Of a stretch of DNA of 64,000 nt, positions 25,798 through 37,920 are shown piece after piece. This DNA comes from Serinus canaria. Its lineage: Eukaryota > Chordata > Aves > Passeriformes > Fringillidae. Location of the stretch: assembly GCF_022539315.1 (NCBI RefSeq), contig NC_066314.1:51831180-51895179 (forward strand). The letters are read 5' to 3'. Each line of letters starts with the position of its first letter. Position 1 is the stretch's first letter. The notes under the pieces were generated by a model. The model searched no databases. It saw nothing but the letters and a program-made list of their open reading frames with translations, and was not told the DNA's origin. The translations under genes were made by a program, and so were the position numbers.

Positions 25798-26929
25798 AGG
25801 AGAAGAGAGACCACCTGTTAAGCATGAACTTCAAATCAAGTCAATAATGTGACTCTGAAGACTAGACACTGTCCAATTCTGCTGAAATGTTTAGCTTGAG
25901 CTCTGACAGCCTCCATTCTGGCTGGGGGCAAGAGGGGGTGCTGGGAATCATAAAAAGCTGATTGAATGGTTAGCTGGTGTAATGCTGGTAACAAGCAGAC
26001 CCAAGGGAATATATGTAACGCATGCTTGACATTTATTTATTCTATAGTTTAACTGATGCAAAAATGTTTTTAAGATTAATGACTCTTTTGAAATACACTT
26101 TTGTCCATACACTTCCAGAAGGACGCTGCAATCTCTTAAAACTAGGAAAAGTACATTGTCAAAATGCTGCAAGGGCAGATACAGCTGCTAATATGTTTCT
26201 ACTCTAACAACCTTAAACACTTCCCTTCTGCACACCATGCATGAAGTAGGGAGTGAGCCCTCTCCAGAACTGTGGAACAGTCAGACTGGGAACTGTCCCA
26301 GTTACAAAGGGAACTAAAATCTTTGCAGTGTCTTAACATAAATCTTAATATGCAGAACAGGACCTGAGCCAGTGGCACTACTACTCTTCATTTCTCCAGG
26401 TGACTCTTCAAATCTGTGTGCCTGTCATGTGCCCTCTTTAGTGCTGTTCAGCCAGGTTAGACACATTTAACTCCTTCAGTGTTTCTGGGTAAGTCCTCTA
26501 AATCTAATTCTCTGACATCTTTGTCTGAATTGAAGATTAGATATTTTTCTTACTTCGTTTGTGTATCTTACCCTCTTTCTTTCTCCTTTTTTTCCAGTAC
26601 TTTATTAGTGTGCAAATGTGAACACAGTTCTGCAGAGGGCCATGCTTACCCTGCAACGCGTAGGTGCTTGTGCTTTGGCCAAACCTGGACGGGAAGCCAG
26701 CTCCGGCCTCCCAAACACCTGTTCTCCTCACGCTGGGAAACAATCGGCGATGGGGTGCAGGCACCTTTTGCCGGTCCGGAGCTGAGCGAGCCCTGCTGCA
26801 GGGCGGTACCTAAATACCCCAAAGGTACTCTGCTTCGGGGCTCAGCACGCACAGGCACTTGAAAATAACACTTGTAAGTGGGGTTTTCCCACACAAACTA
26901 GCCCAGAAGCCGTACGTGGTGTGAGGGAG
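25798..26929. other. BPIFC 3' flank and RTCB upstream region
   Basis: This follows the BPIFC stop and must hold its 3' UTR, but no AATAAA or ATTAAA was found before the RTCB CpG island, so the end of the transcript is undefined. GC content rises from about 26630 onwards. A palindromic-looking GTACGTGGT with the ACGTGG core at 26914-26919 lies about 310 bases before the RTCB start codon. Confidence 0.5.
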
Positions 26930-27520
26930 GAGGCAGCCAGGTAAAACGCAGCCCCCTGCACACCCTCTCACACCCCGGCCCGCGGGTACTCGGTGCCAGC
27001 CGCGGGCTGCCCCAGCATCGTGGGAGACGGGCCTGGCATGGGCTTCGCTGGGGGCGGGCCAGCCCTCGGCACGGGCGAGGGACGGACGGACGGACGGAGG
27101 CGGCAGGAGGCAGGGCTGAGGGAGGAGGTTTGAGCCTCGACGGCTCCTGTCCGCTGCTGCCGCGGGCCTGCGTCAGTTCCTGCCGCCGGCCGGCGCTGCC
27201 ATCGGGACCGGGAGCGCCGCCGCCATGAGCCGCAGCTACAACGATGAGCTGCAGTACCTGGACAAGATCGACAAGAACTGCTGGCGGATCAAGAAGGGCT
27301 TCGTGCCGAACATGCGTGTGCGTGGGAGGGGGCCTAGGTGCCCGGGGTAGGGGTCGGGGAAGGGGCGCGGAGTCGGGGTCGGGGCGGCCCGGGCGGCTGA
27401 CGGCTCTCCCCACAGGTGGAGGGCGTTTTCTACGTGAACGACCCGCTGGAGAAGCTGATGTTCGAGGAGCTGCGCAATGCCTGCCGCGGCGGAGGTGGGT
27501 CCGGCGGGGAGCGGACCCCC
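26930..27520 (+). promoter_or_regulatory. CpG-island promoter of RTCB
   Basis: A GC- and CpG-rich block contrasts with the AT-rich surroundings, includes a (GGAC)n run near 27069 and covers the RTCB leader and first two coding exons. No TATA box is seen, as is usual for a housekeeping gene. The transcription start was not located. The start codon at 27225 has a near-ideal Kozak context (GCCGCCATGA). Confidence 0.75.
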
Positions 27521-30500
27521 TGACCCCGGGGGTGACACAGAATCAGTCGGTTTGGAAAAGATCTCTAAGACCATCGAGTCCAGCCTGTGACCGAACACCA
27601 CCATGCCAACTAGACCACGGCACTGAGTGCTCCGTCCATCCTTTTCTTGAACGCTTCCAGGGACGGTGACTCCGCTGTCTCCCTAGGCAGCCTATTCCAA
27701 CCTATAAGCACCCTTTCCGCGAAAAAATTCTTCCTAATGTCCAACCTAAACCTCTCCCGGTACAACTTAAAGCTGTTCTCTTGTCCTGTCTTCCCGCACG
27801 TCCCTCTCCAAGCCCTAGAGTGCAGGAGGCAGGGGGGCGGGCCCGGCGGGTGGGTCTGGAGAGGCGACAGACGGGAGGGCGTTCTCCGGCCGTGCGCGCC
27901 GCTGCGGCCCGGGGAGCAGCACCGGCAGCTGCAGCATGGCCTGTGCCCTGCACTGCCGGCTGCGCTCTGCGCTCGGGAGTGTTCCCTGAATGCCGCTCTC
28001 ACAGTTTGCTGTGGGGGGCACTGCCTGGGCTTGTTCTCTGTGCGGCTGGAGTGCAGGGCTGGAGCCCAGCTGCCAGCTGGGCTGGGGGGAGCACACTGCT
28101 GTTGTTAGCACAGACCCCACACTATGGGTACAAACAGCAGAAGTTGGTCTTCAGTGATATAAACACTGCGTTTAATGGAACTGCAGATTGTACACAATGC
28201 CAGGCTCTTTATACCAGATAAGAAGTCTTGCTGGTGGCTGACTTCTTTTTTGCCAGTGTTTTAAACAGCCTCTTTAGAAAGCGTTTTTTTGTGATTATCA
28301 TGGTAAATTATCAGATTACTTTTTTTTGAAAATCTTTTTCAGGTGCGGGTGGCTTCTTGCCTGCTATGAAACAGATTGGGAATGTGGCTGCATTGCCTGG
28401 CATTGTTCACGTGAGTATCTGCTTTGAAAAATCTGCTCTTTTTCTGTTCCCATTTGCCTGAGATTATTGCATTCTAAACGAAAACTCTCATGAGAAGAGG
28501 TATGGACCAAAGTTCTTCTCAAGGCAGTTTTTGTGTTAGGAACCTGTGTCTGAGTAAGGACGCAAGGGCAAGTAAGCTTGCAATGGCAGGCTGCAAAACT
28601 AAGTTGTCAGAGAAAGAAATAGCCACTTACTTCATTGCTTGTCTTTTGACATAGAGCTTTTCATGCTGTTTCAGCTTCTTGAGCCACCTTTCCCCACTGT
28701 TCATACCAACTCCTTGTTGGTTTTGAATTGCCTCTGCCCTGGAATACATGGAGAAGTGTGGAGAGAGAACTGTGTTGTCTGTACTTTTGTTACTGGCCTC
28801 ATGTGTGTAGTGAGCCTTCACATGCACTGAACAGTGACTTCCCTCATTCTGTGCCTTTTTGGAAGGAAAGCATCACATATAATGATGCAGGAGGAAAATG
28901 CTTACCTGTGACTCTTTTAAAGAAGCGCAAAGTACTAGGTGGAAATTATCCTTTTCACATTCAATGTTGCATATATTAATAAGTAACAAATAACAGTTTT
29001 TTTAATTGTCTCTTTTGGCAGAAGTTTTGAATTTATGGATGCAGTAAAAGGCAGACCATCATGCCATTAAATGCCTTAGAGGTCAGGCCAAATGGAGTAA
29101 GGTAGAATAGTAATAACCTTCTAAAATGGGAATTTTGGCTGGTAGTTTGTAGAAGAGATGCTACAATCATCTACATATTCAGATCTTAACTTTTTATCTC
29201 CAAACCAAGGATTTCTTGGTGATGTCAGGGAGAGGCAGAGGAAGCAAAGAATCCTATTCAAAAGTACTGTTCACTTCAGTGTGTGGTAGCACTTTTATAG
29301 ATACTGAAAAGTTCCAATTTCTGGTAACTTTCTGGGTGTCGCAGGGTGTTTGCTTCAGAGATCTACTCTCTCCTTTTTTTGACTGTTCTGTAAGTGCGGG
29401 TGATTGGATCCTTACCTGAGTTGATGTATTCACTCCACCTACATCTGAATATCCATTCTCTTTTTGGTATATTTGTTTGCAAATGTGGCAACCACTGCTA
29501 CAAGGCATAATATAACCAAGGCAACTCTGCATGCATTTAATTTCATAAAGCTTTAAAATTGCCTTTCAGAGATCAATAGGCCTCCCAGATGTCCATTCTG
29601 GCTATGGATTTGCTATTGGCAACATGGCTGCCTTTGATATGAGTGATCCTGAAGCAGTGGTTTCACCAGGTAAGGATGACTGACTTAACCTGCTTTGAGA
29701 AATATCTGGGATGGCATAAAAATACTTTTCAAAATGGCAGGACTTTACAGTACTTTTCATTTAGAAACAAAGCAAAAATATGAGAATTGCAGGGAGTTAA
29801 GGGGTGCTTAATTCTTGCACTTAGAGTCTTTATTCTTTATGGAGCAGGCCATTACACTGAGAACAGCTTAACAGTACAGGGAGAATTGCCCTTGTGTTTG
29901 CAGCTTGGACTTGTGATATCCCTCAGTTCTGAAGTCTTTGACTTCGGGGTTTCACCAGATGGATGAAGAACTGACTAGTTTCTTTCAGTAGTTTGAAAAC
30001 ATATTTTGAAGATATTTCTCCACTTAAAACATGACTTTACAGTATGTCTGTCTTTTTAGTAAACACCCAGATCTTTGCTTACTGATGGTCTGAAGCTTGT
30101 GTGGTTGTCATGAAACATGATAGGCATGTTTTAGTTTTGCTTTGATCAGTTCAAGTGTTCCTGATTGACTGAGACCCAAAGTCTCTTAGTTTGGTATCTC
30201 TCCTCTAACATTAGTAATAGCAGAACCTTCATAATAAAAGTGGCATGATTATCTTTCACATTTGGCATTGCCTTATAGAATTTATTATTATAAATAGTAA
30301 GAGTTAAGCGAAACACCAAGAACTGAAGTTTGGTATTCCTTATAAGTATTTATTATTTCTTATAACTATTTATTATTTATTCCAGTGAAGATTCAAAAAA
30401 GAACTCACATTTGGGTATTGCTTTCAACAACATTTTACATCAGGGAGCCATTCTAAGATCTGTCACTTTTCTTCTGGCCTTAGGCAGCAGAACAGGAACA

Positions 30501-33500
30501 TTCTCTCTGCTTTCTATGGGCCATGTGTTTTATAATTGTGTCCACTTCTCTTTGTCAGCTTGCTGGAGTAACTGTAAATGGAGAGCTCTGTAGGCAATCA
30601 TACAGCTATGTCTTGAAGTCTGAGGCTTCATGTAAACCTGTTAAAATGAAGCTTAATACAGTTCTGCTTTTTTCCCCTCACTATTGTGTCACAGGAAAAG
30701 GAGTGAGATTACAGCCTTCAGTACGTGCTCCCTGACATGGCTTTTTCTCCATTTGTAGGTGGTGTCGGCTTTGACATCAACTGTGGTGTCCGCTTGCTGC
30801 GGACAAATTTGGATGAAAGTGATGTGCAGCCTGTGAAAGAACAGCTCGCCCAGGCTATGTTTGACCACATTCCTGTTGGTGTTGGCTCCAAAGGTGTCAT
30901 CCCCATGAATGCCAAGTAAGAGAATGACTTCATGCACACATCACTAGAAGGGACATCTCTGTTGCTAGTTTTGATGCAAGATTCATCAGTGAGAGACTTA
31001 AGAAAGGAAGAGTAATTCTAAAATGCTTTCTGTTCTTTCTGCATATGTGCCTTATCAGGACTGACATGATCATCAATGCACAGTCAGCTCTTTTTTCCCC
31101 ATTTAAACTCCATAAAGGTTCTTGCTGGGGTCTCATTTCTTCTCAAAATTTCTATGAACATAAAGGTCTTTTTTGAAAGAGAGGATTATAGATACGAAAT
31201 AGGATCTTTCCCACCCAGCCAAGAGGAAAAAGAGATGATGTACCAAAAATTAATATATTTGTAGTGCTTAATTTTCATGAAGTATTAAGAAGCTGGACTT
31301 ATTGTTTGGAGAGTTGGGGGCTGGCCATAACATAATAATTTAGCTTGGATGAGATCTTTTGTAGTCATCTCACCCACCTCCTTGCAGGAAGGATCTAAAT
31401 CTAAAGTTAGGTCTGACAAAAAAATGGCATCAAGGCCATATCCAGCGGAATTTTGAGTATATCCAGGGATAATCATCTTATGTGTAGGTGTTTGATAATT
31501 GCAGGGATTTGGAAGAGGCACTGGAGATGGGTGTGGACTGGTCTCTCCGAGAAGGCTATGCCTGGGCAGAGGACAAGGAGCACTGTGAGGAATATGGAAG
31601 AATGCTACAGGCCGACCCCAACAAAGTCTCTTCAAGGGCAAAGAAAAGGGGCCTGCCTCAGGTAATGTTATCTTTCAGGGGGGGCTGTGCATGCTCACAG
31701 GGTTCAAATATAAATGATAGAGAGCAGTTCTCTAATTCTGTGTCTTTTCTTGAAACTCTGTCTAGTGTTTCTGGGCAGGGGGAAAGGTGAGAAGTGAGTT
31801 AGTTCTGAGTAATTCTTGACAAAACTGGAATAGAGGAGAATAATACTTGGGCTTACCCAAGGTCTCTGGGGCCATCAGGTTTTCATCTGTTAACATCTGG
31901 TGCTGGAAGTTATATGTGGAGTTTCCACATCCAGATGCATTTTTTTTTAAAAGATAGGCAACTTAGTGTTCAACTTTTGTCCGTGTTTGCTCAGCAAGTT
32001 AATAGCAGGGCAAGAAAAGATACAATAATAAATGGAACTAGCTCATAACTAAGCTCATAACTAGCTCATAACTAAGCTCAGTTTAGGAGTTGGATTTAAT
32101 TTCTGTATATGGTGTCTCACTGTTCTGTGTGCAACAATTTGAGATGGCTATACTAACGGCATATTTGTAAAGCTTTCTTGTATATTCTTGGTATTAATTG
32201 ATGTTATTCTTTATTAATTGGGGTGGTGCAAAATTACAGCATTTTAACCTGGAAATATGTGTTATGTCCCCCATTTTCACATTTGCCTTGCAAATAAGCA
32301 ATCAGCTGTTACAGAAAAAATTTGGGCTTGGAAATGGAATATCTTATTTTAATCTACTAAAAAGTTTTAAGTTACTAATTAACAAGATGTTGTAACTTCT
32401 TTGTGGAGTTAAAACCGAGTATAAGCCTGTCTGCTTTGTCTGTACAAACTGAAGATGAAGTCTCAATACTCTATACTCTTCCCATCCAGGCCAAAGTAAG
32501 TTGGAAAAAAGTGGCAGCATAGTCTGTATGTACATCCTGCTCCTCTTGTTTAATCACAGTCTTGTTCCAGCACCACAGGTAGTTACTGTCACCGACATGT
32601 TTTATGAAAAATCCTTTCCTTAGGATTTTTCCCTCCTGAGAAGCTGAGAGGCCTCAGGAACAAATTGTAAACAATTCTTATCTGCTGCTGTGGAATGCAA
32701 CAGGGGGAATCTGTGATTGGTTGTTTCCAGTTAAGGGCCAATCACAGTTCACCTGTCCAGACTGTCTCGGTCAGAGACAAGCCTTTGTTATTCATTCTTT
32801 TTCTATTCTTAGCTTAGCCTTCTGATGAAATCTTTTCTTCTATTCTTTTAGTATAGTTTTAATATATTACCTATCATAAAATAATAAATCAAGCCTTCTG
32901 ATACATGGAGTCAACTTTCTCATCTCTTCCCTCATCCTGGGACCCTTGTGAACAACACCACATAGTTACAAATTTGAGCAAAAAGGAAAGTGGTGATTCT
33001 ACTGAGTTCTACTTCCTTGCAGTTTACATGGGAATATTTTTCCCCAAAAAAACTTTTTCTAAATCCAAAACCTTGCTGTAGGAATTTGCCCTATCTCCTG
33101 TTGCTGCAGCTCTCCCTTGTGCTCCCTGTCTGATCAGTGTATTGTGATTGGCAGCTGGGGACCCTGGGAGCCGGAAATCATTATGCCGAAATCCAGGTGG
33201 TGGATGAGATTTACAACGAATATGCTGCCAAGAAAATGGGCATTGACCACAAAGGGCAGGTGTGCGTGATGATCCACAGTGGAAGCAGAGGGCTGGGCCA
33301 CCAGGTTGCCACAGGTATGATCTGACTAGTATAGCTACCTGGAGTGAGGCAAACTCTTCAGTGTGGTCTTGTCACTGACAGCAAACTCGAGCACCAAAGG
33401 GCATTTCCTACAGTGAATTGCTGAGAGCATCCTGAATTGCCTGGTCAGGTGTTTCTATTTGGAAACAGTTGATTTCATTCTGCCACAGATTTGCTTTTTT

Positions 33501-36500
33501 GCATTTGAGAAGTAGCCTGGGGCTTGACCATTGACAGATGAGTTCAGTTTTAGAATATAAATTACAGACACCCATGTTAATCTCAAAGATTGCAGCAAAA
33601 TAAGAAGTCACTTAGACTTACTGTGGTTATTTTCCAGATGCACTGGTGGCTATGGAAAAAGCTATGAAACGGGACAAAATCATAGTGAATGATCGCCAGC
33701 TGGCGTGTGCCAGGATTGCCTCTGCAGAGGGACAGGATTACCTGAAGGGAATGGCAGCTGCTGGCAACTATGCCTGGGTTAACCGCTCTTCCATGACTTT
33801 CCTAACACGACAGGTAGGAGCAGAGTTGTCTCTGATGCAGTTATTTTTCCTGCTTCATCCCAGACATAGAGAACAGAGAGTAGTTGCACTATTTAACCTA
33901 ATTTCATTTGTGTGTTTCTTTTTTTCTTGCGAGTCTTTCACAAAGTTGCAGTCCTGACAATCTGTCTAAAACCTTTCAACATCACTGAATTGTACTTGGC
34001 AGAAGTGACTTAAGCAGTATTTTTGAAAACGCCTTGAGCTGGAAAAAGAAGCTCTAAGAAAACTGGGCGTTTTGTTGCTAAAGCCAGCTTTTCAGAGTTG
34101 CACAAATTTGCCTAATTGATATCTGACTAAATTACAACAGGAAGCTGCCAGTAGGCTGAGAAACAATCTATGCAGTCCAATTCTGTCATTCTCAGCACTG
34201 TTGTATTCAGTTCCACTGTGGGTGAATTATGATGATCTTGTATCTCATATCCTGATTTGTTCTCTTTTTAGGCCTTTGCCAAAGTCTTCAACACGACCCC
34301 AGACGACCTTGACATGCACGTTATCTATGATGTGTCTCACAACATTGCCAAAGTGGAACAGCATGTAGTGGATGGAAAGGAGCGGACTCTGCTGGTGCAC
34401 AGAAAAGGATCAACCAGGGCCTTCCCCCCTCACCATCCTCTTATTGCTGTTGATTATCAAGTAAGTTTAGCTTTGGGAGAAGGAAATAAAGAATTCTGGA
34501 TTAATCAGACAATTTTAGGGTCCCTAACAGATACCTAAATGTTGTGAGTTATTTCTTTAAGGTAACAGCACTGGAACCCTGGTGGGATGGCAGTATTCAG
34601 CTTCTGTGTGTCTTAGATTTTTGGGACGCTGAGCTCCTCTTTCTGCTCCATACCCAAAATTGTTGGAAGAATGTGAAAGGAAGGAAGTCCTTTATGGACT
34701 TCAGGATTCAATGGTTACCCTTGTCTGTCTGTTGGACAGAAGGCTTATGATCTACTGGTCTGCATCTTTCAGAGCAGTTAATTTTCTAGAATCCTTGATT
34801 CCAGGCACCTGAAACAGCCAGGGATTCTCTTAAGGATTGTTAATCTGACTTCCTTTTCTGGAGACACAGTTCCTCTCAGACCTTTATTAAGAATGAGATT
34901 TTGCAGCTTTTTCTTATGAATGAAAGTTTACACCCACAGCTGACTGGACAGCCTGTTTTGATCGGTGGCACAATGGGCACCTGCAGCTATGTCCTCACTG
35001 GTACAGAGCAAGGCATGACTGAGACCTTTGGAACTACTTGCCATGGAGCTGTAAGTCAAGAAGTTATTTCAGGGAGGGGTTGGGATGAGACTGTCACCCA
35101 GAGAACAAAGTTGTTGAAGGGTCATCCAATGTGTGATTCCTCTGTTGGTCATACAAGCAGACATTAGCCTTGCCAGTAGTCCTTGCCCAGGAGAACTGCA
35201 AGGTACAAGTCTTTGTCCCTTACTGAGTAGTTGTGACTACTGCTGCAGAAAACCTAGGGGATATTGCTTTTTATAAGGCAGATGTTAGGATGAAGATGTG
35301 GAGAATAAGCTTATTTTATGAAATTCTGATACCTCTGAGCTAACGAGGGGGTTTAACTGGGCTGAGGCTGTCTATATATAAAACTCCACAGAAGTTTGAA
35401 GATATTTCCTCCCCTGTTATTCATAGTGTGAGACAATGATTGAGGAAGAGAAGCATCTTCCAGTAAATTCCTAGTCCTGAATACTGTTTGGTTTGGGTAA
35501 AGTGACACTTGCAGACAAGTGTATTATACATATGAAACTTTCCTACTCATCATACCAGAGGTGTGATTTTGCAGGAGCCTGTGACTTGAAGGGCAAATTA
35601 ATTTTCTGCATTGGGGTTTTTCTGTGTCTCAGTCATTCTGTGTTTGCTTATAAAGCAATAATGGGTATTTTTTATAAGAAAGAGTTTTGTTTTTCCAAAC
35701 TGCTACAAAAAGTAGAACTAACACAACTGTTGGCCTAGGGTCGTGCACTCTCTCGAGCCAAATCTCGACGTAACTTGGACTTCCAGGATGTACTGGACAA
35801 GCTGGCTGACATGGGTATTGCCATCCGTGTTGCTTCTCCCAAACTGGTCATGGAAGAAGTGAGTTTAGTACTTCATTATCTTAGAAGGAAAAGGGGGGGG
35901 GGGGTCTTGCTCCCTGTTTGAATGACCCTCCCGGACCTGATTTTTTGCAGTGCTAAGCAATTGCCAGTACTCTAAATATGCAGCTTGTATGATTGCTGAT
36001 AGAGCTGTCAAATTTTCTGGAAAATGATCTGAAGTGTTCTCTATCCTAAAAGCAAGCTGAAAGGGGAGATGCCTGATTGACAGGTTTTGGGGGTATGTTT
36101 TTTCCTCTTCTGCCTGGTGATAGGGATAAATAATTGCTGTCTTTGTGTGAGCATCTACAAAAGTAGCTATGTTTTACGGATTTTCTTCTTGAATTATGTT
36201 CTCCCTGCTTTAAATTTCCCTTACACTACAGCTTTCATGTAGATTAGTAGCATCTTGAAAGATCCTCTTTTAAGATGAACTCCTATATTTGCTCAAGAAG
36301 AGAGCTCTGAATGGTTAGAGAACTTTGAGTATTATTACTTCAGTTGCTCTGCATTAACATGAGCATGCTTTTTCTGTTCACAACCTCACTCGTAAAAGGG
36401 TTGATCATTTGGCACTATGCTTTTCTGGGTGTTGGTGTTATATGAACATGTTGATCACATTAAAGTCCCTATTTAAGAGCAGCTTCCTTGACAGAATAGG

Positions 36501-36986
36501 GGCCAGAGAGGGAAACTAGAGTTAAACCTTGACTGCTGTCACTTAGGAGCAGTTAAGATAAAGGCTACCTGTAAAGAAGTTGGAGTCACTTCCTACTAGA
36601 TAATGCCATTCTAACCTGCTGGGGCAGTCATTATCTGAAAAACTGGATTAAAATAGCTAATATTTTATCTGAAATATGATGAGAGCTTATTTTGGAAAGC
36701 TAAGTGTCTTACGGATTTCTTAGATACATAAGGTGGACAGATTCTCAATATGTTCACCTACTTCTACACCATCCATTGATATGGTTATTTTTGTGAAGAG
36801 TGGCTTTCAAAAGCCTACACCTGATTTCCTGTGATTATCAGCTGTTTATAGTTTTGTCTTTTCTTCCCCCCCCTCCAGGCGCCAGAGTCTTACAAGAACG
36901 TGACTGATGTGGTTAACACCTGCCATGAAGCTGGCATCAGCAAGAAAGCCATTAAACTGAGACCTATTGCTGTTATAAAAGGCTAG
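27225..36986 (+). CDS. RTCB: RNA-splicing ligase RtcB homologue, catalytic subunit of the tRNA ligase complex
   Basis: Twelve coding exons: 27225-27317, 27416-27494, 28343-28410, 29570-29669, 30759-30915, 31505-31661, 33155-33314, 33638-33813, 34272-34460, 34940-35050, 35739-35858, 36879-36986 (TAG). They sum to 1518 nt, 505 aa plus stop, the same length as human RTCB. RtcB joins a 2',3'-cyclic phosphate (or 3'-phosphate) RNA end to a 5'-OH end using GTP and Mn2+; in animals it ligates tRNA exon halves and the XBP1 mRNA cut by IRE1. Metal ligands are in place: Cys122 (GFDINCGVR), His227 (GAGNHYAE), His259 ([11 protein letters not shown]) and His353 (DVSHN). His428 (TTCHGAGRA) is the residue that carries GMP. 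The C-terminus ends RPIAVIKG. All introns are GT-AG; exon 1 uses the slightly weak donor gtgcgt. The start was chosen by the family N-terminus [12 protein letters not shown] and Kozak context. No damage seen. Confidence 0.98.
27536..27800 (-). mobile_element. CR1 LINE 3' fragment in RTCB intron 2
   Basis: Reading the + strand gives the reverse complement of a CR1 3' end: 'agaatcagtcggtttggaaa', 'agatctctaagaccatcgag', 'ccagggacggtgactccgct', 'ccctaggcagcctattccaa' and 'ttcttcctaatgtccaacct'. The element is therefore on the minus strand. It begins about 40 bases after the exon 2 donor and is fairly well preserved. Confidence 0.92.
32037..32081. repeat. Short tandem repeat, units of about 11-12 bp
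   Basis: Four alternating copies of 'actagctcata' and 'actaagctcata' in RTCB intron 6. The unit is too short and local to suggest more than replication slippage. Confidence 0.85.
32587..32962 (+). mobile_element. Solo endogenous-retrovirus LTR, songbird type
   Basis: This 376-bp block in RTCB intron 6 begins TGTCACCGACATG, ends AACACCACA, and is flanked by the direct repeat TAGTTAC (32580-32586 and 32963-32969), the mark of insertion. It contains an AATAAA at 32883-32888 near its end, as an LTR should, and a CAAT-like 'ccaatcacag'. No retroviral coding sequence lies next to it, so it is a solo LTR left by recombination. The sequence resembles LTRs that are abundant in songbird genomes; the family name cannot be settled without a repeat library. 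Confidence 0.85.
35893..35904 (+). repeat. Run of 12 G
   Basis: A pure 12-base G run sits 34 bases after the exon 11 donor of RTCB. Such runs can bind hnRNP H/F when transcribed, and are also prone to length error in sequencing. Confidence 0.95.
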
Positions 36987-37914
36987 GAGCCAACAAGGCA
37001 CCCATGTCTCCAGGCCTTACACAAAACTGACTAGAATTATCATCTTCTCTTTGGCTCTGTAGGATGCTCAAATATCACATTCCTGTTCTGGAAACACAAC
37101 AGCTGAGGATACACCTATTTTTACCACTCCTAGCCATAATTAATGCCCCTCCTCCTTGTTATATGGTGTTCTTTGCCCTGTCCTCACAAGAAAAGAAATT
37201 CCTAAATCTTGGTTTTTATATGCAGTCCTTCCTCCATTTCCATGCTCAGGCAGGACTTCAGACTTGCCCAAGTTGTCACCAAGTGCTGTGCTGCAAGACC
37301 ATCTCCATCAGTGAAGGTGGTGTATGAACCAGAGCTGCTGTCACCACACCTGAGTGCCTGGAGCTCTTTCTGCAAATGGAAGTACTCTGATAGACAAGGT
37401 GTTGCACTTGTGGGCAGGGAGAGGCTGTCCTGTTTGCAGGTACCTTTATCCATAGTCTGTACTGCTTCATGTTTTCTGGTAATTGGGTAAGAAATCTGGA
37501 GTTGGGAGCAGTCTCCTGCTCAGGTTAAGAGGGGCTAGCTAAACTCAAGACACAGTCTTACCCCAGCCTCTCCCATTTAACACAGCACCTGGTGAACTTG
37601 GCTCAGGACAAGTAGGCATTTCACAGTCTTTTGGAAAATCTGAGTAGAACTGAGTATGTTGCCTTGAGAGGTTTTGTTTGCCTTGTAAAAATTGTACTTA
37701 ACTTAGGAATGTGCTAATCCAACATTTTAAGAAGCTCTGAGCATGTGAACGTTGGGTTGGGTAATGCTGCTCACTGTGTCCCACAGCTCTGATTTAATGG
37801 AGCCCAATTTCAGGGTCAGGCCCAATGCAATGGGACTTAGAGTTTCTTTTACATTCATTAACCAAGGCTGGAGGGGAAGTTGACCATCCCCACTGGATCT
37901 TTTTGAGGGATTAC

Positions 37915-37920
37915 AATAAA
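37915..37920 (+). terminator. Polyadenylation signal of RTCB
   Basis: AATAAA about 930 bases after the RTCB stop, followed by a GT-rich stretch (gtgtatctgtgtcatgttta) that fits a downstream element. A second AATAAA at 38729-38734 could serve a longer 3' UTR. Confidence 0.7.

Noticed and set aside
27244..28221. Open frames of 120-150 codons on both strands around RTCB exons 1-2
   Set aside because: They are out of phase with the conserved RTCB exons and read through a CR1 fragment and GC-rich intron.
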